A stretch of 64,000 nucleotides of DNA from Bemisia tabaci (Eukaryota; Arthropoda; Insecta; Hemiptera; Aleyrodidae), in contig NC_092796.1 in assembly GCF_918797505.1 (NCBI RefSeq), positions 61,534,851 to 61,598,850 on the forward strand. Reading direction: 5' to 3'. The notes beneath the pieces are model-generated. The model was not told the origin of the DNA, did no database searches, and was given only the letters and a program-made list of their open reading frames with translations. A program made the position numbers and the translations under genes. Below are positions 58,413 to 64,000 of the stretch, piece by piece (within the stretch, counting starts at the first letter, position 1; every line of letters begins with the position of its first letter).

Positions 58413-58763
58413 TCAAAATGTGAAAATGAATTTAATAAACCCGATCCGAGATTCTGAATCGTTACAATTCAGGGATACACTTTCACTCAAATTGTGGTAA
58501 AAACGGGACAGAGAGTCAAGGATAATGACGTGCAGTCCTCCCTTTGCGGCGATTTTAGCGGCGCGCCAGCCAGGGAGATCGCACGGGACGGGACCCGAGT
58601 AATTGCTGGAGTTTGGCGCGCCTTCAATCCGGCTGGCAGCAACATGCTTACACCCGTGGTCGAATAGTCGTATCACTGCGCCTGCCGTGAATGAGTTCAA
58701 ATATCCATTCCTGCACGCGTAAGAGAGCGTATTTAGCTCCGACTGCAACGTTGCAGACCTCAA
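58413..58763 (-). pseudogene. Ankyrin-like reading frame, unit 1
   Basis: An open frame of about 116 codons without an ATG at its start. LSYACRNGYLNSFTAGAV and RLFDHGCKHVAAS fit one ankyrin repeat (Ala-x-x-Gly ... LF-x-x-Gly). GWRAAKIAAKGGLHVIILDS fits a second. The intervening SRIEGAPNSSNYSGPVPCD is a loop. No start, splice site or termination context was found, and the frame ends soon after leaving the repeat. It could be an exon of a larger gene, or a gene-derived repeat. The ankyrin assignment is by eye. Confidence 0.35.
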
Positions 58764-58884
58764 CTTATGTCTTATTTTTAATCATTCTTGTTACGAAAGG
58801 CAAATACAGTTTTTCTAAAGAATTTCCGCGGATTTTCTTCAGTCGCCGGAAATTTTGACGGAATATTTTCGCTCGTTTCATACC

Positions 58885-59235
58885 TCATTTTAAAAAAATG
58901 AATTTAATAAACCCGATCCGAGATTCTGAATCGTTACAATTCAGGGATACACTTTCACTCAAATTGTGGTAAAAACGGGACAGAGAGTCAAGGATAATGA
59001 CGTGCAGTCCTCCCTTTGCGGCGATTTTAGCGGCGCGCCAGCCAGGGAGATCGCACGGGACGGGACCCGAGTAATTGCTGGAGTGTGGCGCGCCTTCAAT
59101 CCGGCTGGCAGCAACATGCTTACACCCGTGGTCGAATAGTCGTATCACTGCGCCTGCCGTGAATGAGTTCAAATATCCATTCCTGCACGCGTAAGAGAGC
59201 GTATTTAGCTCCGACTGCAACGTTGCAGACCTCAA
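58885..59235 (-). pseudogene. Ankyrin-like reading frame, unit 2
   Basis: Same frame and length as unit 1 with almost no amino-acid change (Asn to His in the SSNY loop and a different last residue pair). A second frame in this unit has an ATG at 59353 and 77 codons, and may be a shadow. Which frame is used cannot be told from sequence. Confidence 0.35.
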
Positions 59236-59356
59236 CTAATGTCTTATTTTTAATCATTCTTGTTACGAAAGGCAAATACAGTTTTTCTAAAGAATTTCCG
59301 CGGATTTTCTTCAGTCGCCGGAAATTTTGACGGAATATTTTCGCTCGCGTCATACC

Positions 59357-59690
59357 TCATTTTAAAAAATTGAATTTAATAAACCCGATCCGAGATTCTG
59401 AATCGTTACAATTCAGGGATACACTTTCACTCAAATTGTGGTAAAAACGGGACAGAGAGTCAAGGATAATGACGTGCAGTCCTCCCTTTGCGGCGATTTT
59501 AGCGGCGCGCCAGCCAGGGAGATCGCACGGGACGGGACCCGAGTAATTGCTGGAGTGTGGCGCGCCTTCAATCCGGCTGGCAGCAACATGCGTACACCCA
59601 TGATGGAATAGTTGTATCATTACGCTTGCCGTCAATGAGTTCAAATATCCATTCTTGCACGCGAAAGGAAGCGTATTTATCTCCGTTAGC
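59357..59690 (-). pseudogene. Ankyrin-like reading frame, unit 3 (oldest copy)
   Basis: The first half (NTLPFACKNGYLNS, MIQLFHHGCTHVAAS) is clearly diverged from units 1 and 2 but conserves the ankyrin-like spacing and stays open. The second half is essentially identical to the other units. Substitutions that keep the frame open hint that the reading frame was once under selection. An in-frame TAG lies just upstream of LTEINT, so any continuation must be spliced. Confidence 0.35.
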
Positions 59691-59700
59691 TACGTTACAG

Positions 59701-62407
59701 ATCTCTGTTCGTGTTGAATTTGTACTCAGCATTTTTCAAAAAAGCTTCACACCTTGTTTTTTAACAATATCCGAAAATTATCCGAATCTGTTTCAAATAA
59801 AATCTTAAATAATTTCGACGCGATTTTTCTGGACATTTGTCTTAGTGGCTTATGATATTCGGTCTCCTCAGACGTGACTCTAAATTTTTTGACTCGATTA
59901 TTTGATCCCTTTACTTTTGCTAATAATAATGGTGAAGGGAACATAATGATTTTTAATGAGAAATATTTCTCAATCAAAAAATGTCCATTTTACCCAGATA
60001 GGTATACATCCTAACACCCAATCATCTTCAGCCCAATTTTTTTCAGACTTACTTTAAGATGATCGGATTGCAAACTCACAGACAGAATAGGTTTCTATCT
60101 CAGTCTTATGATGATAAGGTGGCAAGGACAATTCGAATTTAGGCCCTGGTTAGCGCTGCTGTTTTAGGTCATCTGTAGGTTTTGAGGGTCTAAAGCGGAT
60201 GACATTCTTTTTTAAATGGGTCTGTACCTAATGTATACGGTTTGTGATTCGTTCGAAAAAGATCACATACTCCTGAAAATTGATTAAGGGCAAAGGAGGA
60301 CTTTCTCAAGTTAAATTGTATAGGTACATGTGGATCCAGAATAGTATTTATAAATAGCTTTCTTTCAGTGATTAATGAAATTAATTACGGGTGATTTAAA
60401 ATAACAGATGCATAGAAAAAGGTAAAATTCAATCTGCATCGGACCGTACGCAGTATTTTAGCATACATTTTCAGCTGGAAGTTTATGTATGTTTTGAGAC
60501 TTTGCACGTTGCTCAATATATCAACTTGGTTGCTGGAGTCAATTTGTTAATGTGTGGGTAGGCAGAATCTTTAACGACGTCAGACTTTTAACGCAAGCAA
60601 TTTCAGATTGTTTTAAAAAATCACATAATGAGCCGAATAAATTTGTCATCTGAACAGATAATTAAAGTTGGTCGAACAACCAACATGCCTTATGGAGAGC
60701 AGGATGAAATCTATTCTCTCTAAGGCAAGGAACTCAAGGAGCAAATTTCTTTAATGGAAAGTCCACCCCCCCCCCCCCATTTAAAATAATTTTTCACATA
60801 CGTACCGTAAAACTGAGGAAAAATGACGGTAAATTCACTTTTGGCTCGACGTATTCTTACTGTGAATAAGGAAGAAGGATATCCCCCGCCCCCCTTAAAA
60901 AAATCGAAAACAAGAGTGTCTAGCATTAAGATTTTCCCGATTTCATCAGATTTGAGGAAAAATCAGTCGTAAAATCAGGAATTGATAAAAGTCGGCCGTC
61001 CGATTGGGTTCTTTTATCAAGCTAGTTTTGTGAAGTTACATTCGCCTTGCGTGAAGTTATGATTTGATCAGGATTTGGAAAAATCATGAAATCAGAATTT
61101 AGCAGTCAAAAGTCAGGAAAAATCAGGATTCCCCAAAATGAAAAATACTAGACACCACGGAAACACCATCTCGAACGCACCAATAAAACGTAAACCTGAC
61201 ACACCTGCTGGTATAAATGGCATCTGGGTTTTAGGAAAGAAAGGAAAATAAAAAAAAAATCGATTCTCGTTTTAGTCTTGTTCCACACATTTTCCGATTG
61301 TTCCCATGTTTGCTCAACGTATGCGCAGTGATTGCTCACTTTGCCACACACATTGCTCTCAAGGTTGCGTACTGAACATTGCATATCAGGATAAAATTCT
61401 CTCCACCCGTACAACAAAATTTGCATGCTCATTTAAAATTTAGCTCTGTGCATTTAATGGTGGGATTGTCAAAATGACCGTGGATCGTGTATACGCATTT
61501 TATTATTTGAAATAAAAAACAAGATGTATCAGTGTTTTGTGCATGTGTTCAACTGGTTATTTCTCCATTTCGCTCCAATGACTGGTTGTTTGAACAAAGT
61601 GCCATCTTATTTGGGAAACTTCATGAACAGAGGAAAGTTAGTGATAATTCTTCATGATTTTGACTGGACGTTTTTGGACTGTTATTCACTCGTTTTCGTT
61701 TTATTCTAACAAAATGCGTTCTCGATCGAAAAAAGTCGCCTTGAATGTTCTCATCATCTGATTTTTTGCCGATTGGAGAAATGTAATGGTTTCAGGAAAA
61801 ACATGTTTTTTTCATCGTTCTTCTAACGTACATTAACTTCCACCTGTTTCCCCAATACATCCAATTTTCTTGGCCATCAAGAGGAATAAGGGTACCAATA
61901 CTAACTTTTCAAGTCCTAGAAAAGCGAGTCTTCTAAGTTCCCGGTGGAAATTGTTCTATTGTTAAAGTTCATTGTATCTACGGGAACGGGACACGCACCT
62001 GACCTATTTAGGTATTCTTTAAGATCAAACAATTTTAAGTATTGGATATGGTTGACTGAAACCAACAGCTTTTTTCTCAAAACCACAGTTTTACTTCAAA
62101 TTTTCTACCCGCGGTAAATCCGGTTTGCTTTGACAGTTGTGAGATTTATCAGAACCTCGAGAGGGTGATTGTGTTACACCCCTGAGACGAATGAGTTATA
62201 AAGAGGTATTTCATACAGAGAATTTAAAAGTCGAAATAGAGTAGAGACCCTATGTCCGGCATAAAATCAAAAACTCGAAGAAAATACTAGGAATTTTCGG
62301 AATATTCCCGAGGGATATTCGGAATATTCCCGGCAGTATTACTGGAAGCAAACAGGCCTTTTAGGGTCTGTAGGCGAACAGTCTTTGCGAGCGACAAACG
62401 TGATGGA
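59701..62407. other. Intergenic DNA, nothing recognised
   Basis: No supported gene. A C-run lies near 60766-60779. GGAATATTCCCG occurs twice near 62298-62332. Confidence 0.5.
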
Positions 62408-62555
62408 CAGTGGCTATTCTTGAAAGTTGGCAACACTGTTTTTCCTCCATTTAAATGTATGTAAAACAATCGATTCCTGGTGGGACGAAATCAATATTTT
62501 CAATGGATTTAAATTGATTAAAAACAGTGTTGCCACCTTTCAAGAATAGCCACTG
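62408..62555. repeat. MITE, family D, copy 2 (well preserved)
   Basis: CAGTGGCTATTCTTGAAAGT, TGGCAACACTGTTTTTCC on the left is mirrored by AAAAACAGTGTTGCCACCTT, TCAAGAATAGCCACTG on the right. The terminal inverted repeats are about 40-49 bp of a 148-bp element, so almost the whole unit is a hairpin. Confidence 0.85.
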
Positions 62556-62633
62556 GTGGTTCAGACGGCAGCTCTTTAATTGCGCATTGCGAAGCATGTG
62601 CAACGGAAAAAATACTAAAATCGGGCCAAAGCT

Positions 62634-62886
62634 CTGCCATGCTGAGTAAAAACGCCTTAAAAGTATTCGAATGTTGCCAAATTTCTTCCTTGAAAATATT
62701 TATTCCTGACGGAAGTTATGAATGTTTTTCCTGGAAATTATCAGGCTTTTTACATTAAATCACGAACGAAATCCTGTGAAAAATCGGAGGAGTTGTATTC
62801 GCATATTTTCCTGAAAATTCGTGTTTTGTCCAAGGAAATTTGGCACCGCCTGGCGGCTCATACGGCGTTCTTACTTAGCACGGCAG
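62634..62886. repeat. Foldback MITE, family A, copy 5
   Basis: Starts CTGCCATGCTGAGTAAAAAC and ends with the inverted complement (ACGGCGTTCTTACTTAGCAC, GGCAG). Length 253 bp. AGCT is found immediately on both sides (62630-62633 and 62887-62890), a possible 4-bp target duplication not seen at the other copies. Confidence 0.85.
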
Positions 62887-63505
62887 AGCTATTGTCTCAT
62901 CGGCTTTGTCTTTGTATTATCGTCATGAGCTTACGAAGGACGTGTTGCCTTCACTCTCGTAACGTATGTAAGACGCGACGCAACGTCTTTACGACGTCAA
63001 TGCGTCACGCGTTCGTTGTGGCGCGGTGCCCCCTTTGTATAAACGGTTCAGAAGCCGCCTGTTCCCTCGTTTATCAGCCATCGTTCCAGTTTTTTTCCCA
63101 GTACCTTGTTGGTTTTCAGCGGCGGTGGCCAAAATGCTCGGGAAAAGCCAAGGTCGCCACAGTCAAGGACCACCGGGAGATATCAGGGAATTTCAATGAG
63201 TCAGGGAAAACCTGGAAATATGAGGGAAAAATTGTTATGCCCCCTTTATTTGCCGTCTAGTACGAGGTTTGACGTTTCGAACAACAGCTCTTGCCTGAAA
63301 ACTGTTTCTAGCTATGGCTTATCAACCACCTGGCGTATCTTCAATTATCAGGGAATTTCTTTCTGTAAATTATGTGGCAACGCTGGAAAGCGTGCTAGGA
63401 GAAATTCAAGTTCAGGGTGCACTTCTCAGTTATGGTGCCTCAAGATCTCTGCACGGAGAAGAAAACTCGGCGCGCGGGGGCTCAAAGTTCAGGTCATACT
63501 GGATT
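62887..63505. other. CpG-rich patch and intergenic DNA, no gene recognised
   Basis: 62935-63070 is rich in ACGT/GACG motifs and contains TATAAACGG at about 63037. Overlapping plus-strand frames of 120-180 codons span 62718-63676 but run through MITE sequence at both ends and lack domains, so they are not called. Confidence 0.4.
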
Positions 63506-63620
63506 TCTGAAGTTTTTGGATCTGCATCCGAAAACTTGAGGTCCAGCTGCCGAAGTCTAGGTCGCACCTCTGAAATACTTCTGTACTGCGGTTGGAACTT
63601 TCAGGGTGTCGACGGGGTGA
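63506..63620. repeat. One-armed copy of the 33.8-kb foldback repeat
   Basis: TCTGAAGTTTTTGGATCTGC, ATCCGAAAACTTGAGGTCC, AGCTGCCGAAGTCTAGGTCG matches the left arm of 33838-34033. The mirrored right arm is absent. Confidence 0.6.
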
Positions 63621-63887
63621 AAGGATTACGGCGGTCAGCGATCCTTATGACGCCACGAGCTCACGAAATATGTTAACGCGATATTTTTCCGTTTGAAATG
63701 GAGTTGAGCTCTCGGCAACCTTGGAAGTCGTTCTCCTCCCCCCCCCTCCCTAAAAGTTTATCAAATGAAAAAAGGCAGTATACGGGTTTCTTCATTTGTT
63801 ATGTACTTCACGAAAATGAAGTAATAAAAAAAATTGCAACAGCCCCATTTACGCCTCTGGTTTGTGCATTTTTGCGCTTAATACCTA

Positions 63888-64000
63888 CACTGAAAAAAAA
63901 AACTCCGGCCGTGGAAGCCGTACTAACGGGCTGTATAGACAGACCGTCCGCGTTCCGGGCTCAGAGGCCGAAAGTTCCGGGCGTAGTACCCGGAGCAATG
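63888..64000. repeat. MITE, family E, copy 2, cut by the window end
   Basis: CACTGAAAAAAAAAACTCCG, CGTGGAAGCCGTACTAACGG through GTAGTACCCGGAGCAATG matches the first half of 34470-34666 closely. The right terminus lies beyond the window. Confidence 0.75.

Larger units (their letters stand above)
58425..59700. repeat. Tandem array of a 472-bp unit (two full, one partial/diverged copy)
   Basis: The marker CCGATCCGAG recurs at 58441, 58913 and 59385, exactly 472 bp apart. Units 1 and 2 are almost identical over their whole length (for example one base differs in CAACTTATG / CAACTAATG). In unit 3 the first 220 bp or so are equally identical, but from about 59590 similarity drops sharply, and beyond about 59700 it is lost. 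Confidence 0.95.

Noticed and set aside
62718..63676. Three overlapping plus-strand frames of 120-180 codons
   Set aside because: They run through a family A MITE and a foldback copy, overlap each other in different frames and lack domains.

Overview
This window looks like nuclear DNA of an insect. It is AT-rich, intron-bearing and crowded with small inverted-repeat transposons (MITEs). Its one confidently recognised gene, a centrin, is split by GT-AG introns that themselves carry transposon insertions. The repeat families and the cluster of small secreted proteins fit a sap-feeding hemipteran, and a whitefly such as Bemisia tabaci is my best guess. That guess rests on remembered repeat motifs and was not checked by a search.

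Layout. From 1 to about 13.7 kb I see no convincing gene, only MITEs, a degraded ankyrin-like fragment and a minisatellite-bearing repeat. From 13.7 to 31.5 kb lies a loose cluster of minus-strand genes for secreted proteins: one orphan exon (13.7 kb), a Pro/His-rich repeat protein (15.7-16.9 kb), a Gly-Tyr-rich protein with a furin-type site (20.7-21.6 kb) and two short secretory peptides (26.0 and 31.3 kb). The two large proteins share an N-terminal signature. The Gly-rich protein and the two small peptides end in a Cys-x11/12-Cys tail. From 31.5 to 49.5 kb is a transposon-rich desert with a tRNA-Ser(AGA) at 39.2 kb, two related hAT-type elements (one with an 8-bp target duplication and nested in another element) and several other MITEs. 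From 49.5 to 54 kb lies the centrin gene on the minus strand. Two terminal exons of an unrecognised plus-strand gene lie at 56.0-56.45 kb.

From 56.7 to 59.7 kb is a structurally unstable block: a near-perfect 661-bp inverted duplication (333-bp spacer) abuts a tandem array of a 472-bp unit carrying an ankyrin-like reading frame. Degraded relatives of that frame lie at 6.3, 19.5 and 33 kb. From 59.7 kb to the end I see only repeats.

How the genes relate: centrin is a housekeeping calcium-binding protein of centrioles and of nucleotide excision repair. The secreted cluster is unrelated to it. Its members look like fast-evolving paralogs of the kind found among salivary, venom-like, immune or eggshell proteins, but the sequence does not say which. 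Only splice sites and frames could be read by eye. Untranslated regions and first exons are mostly unresolved.
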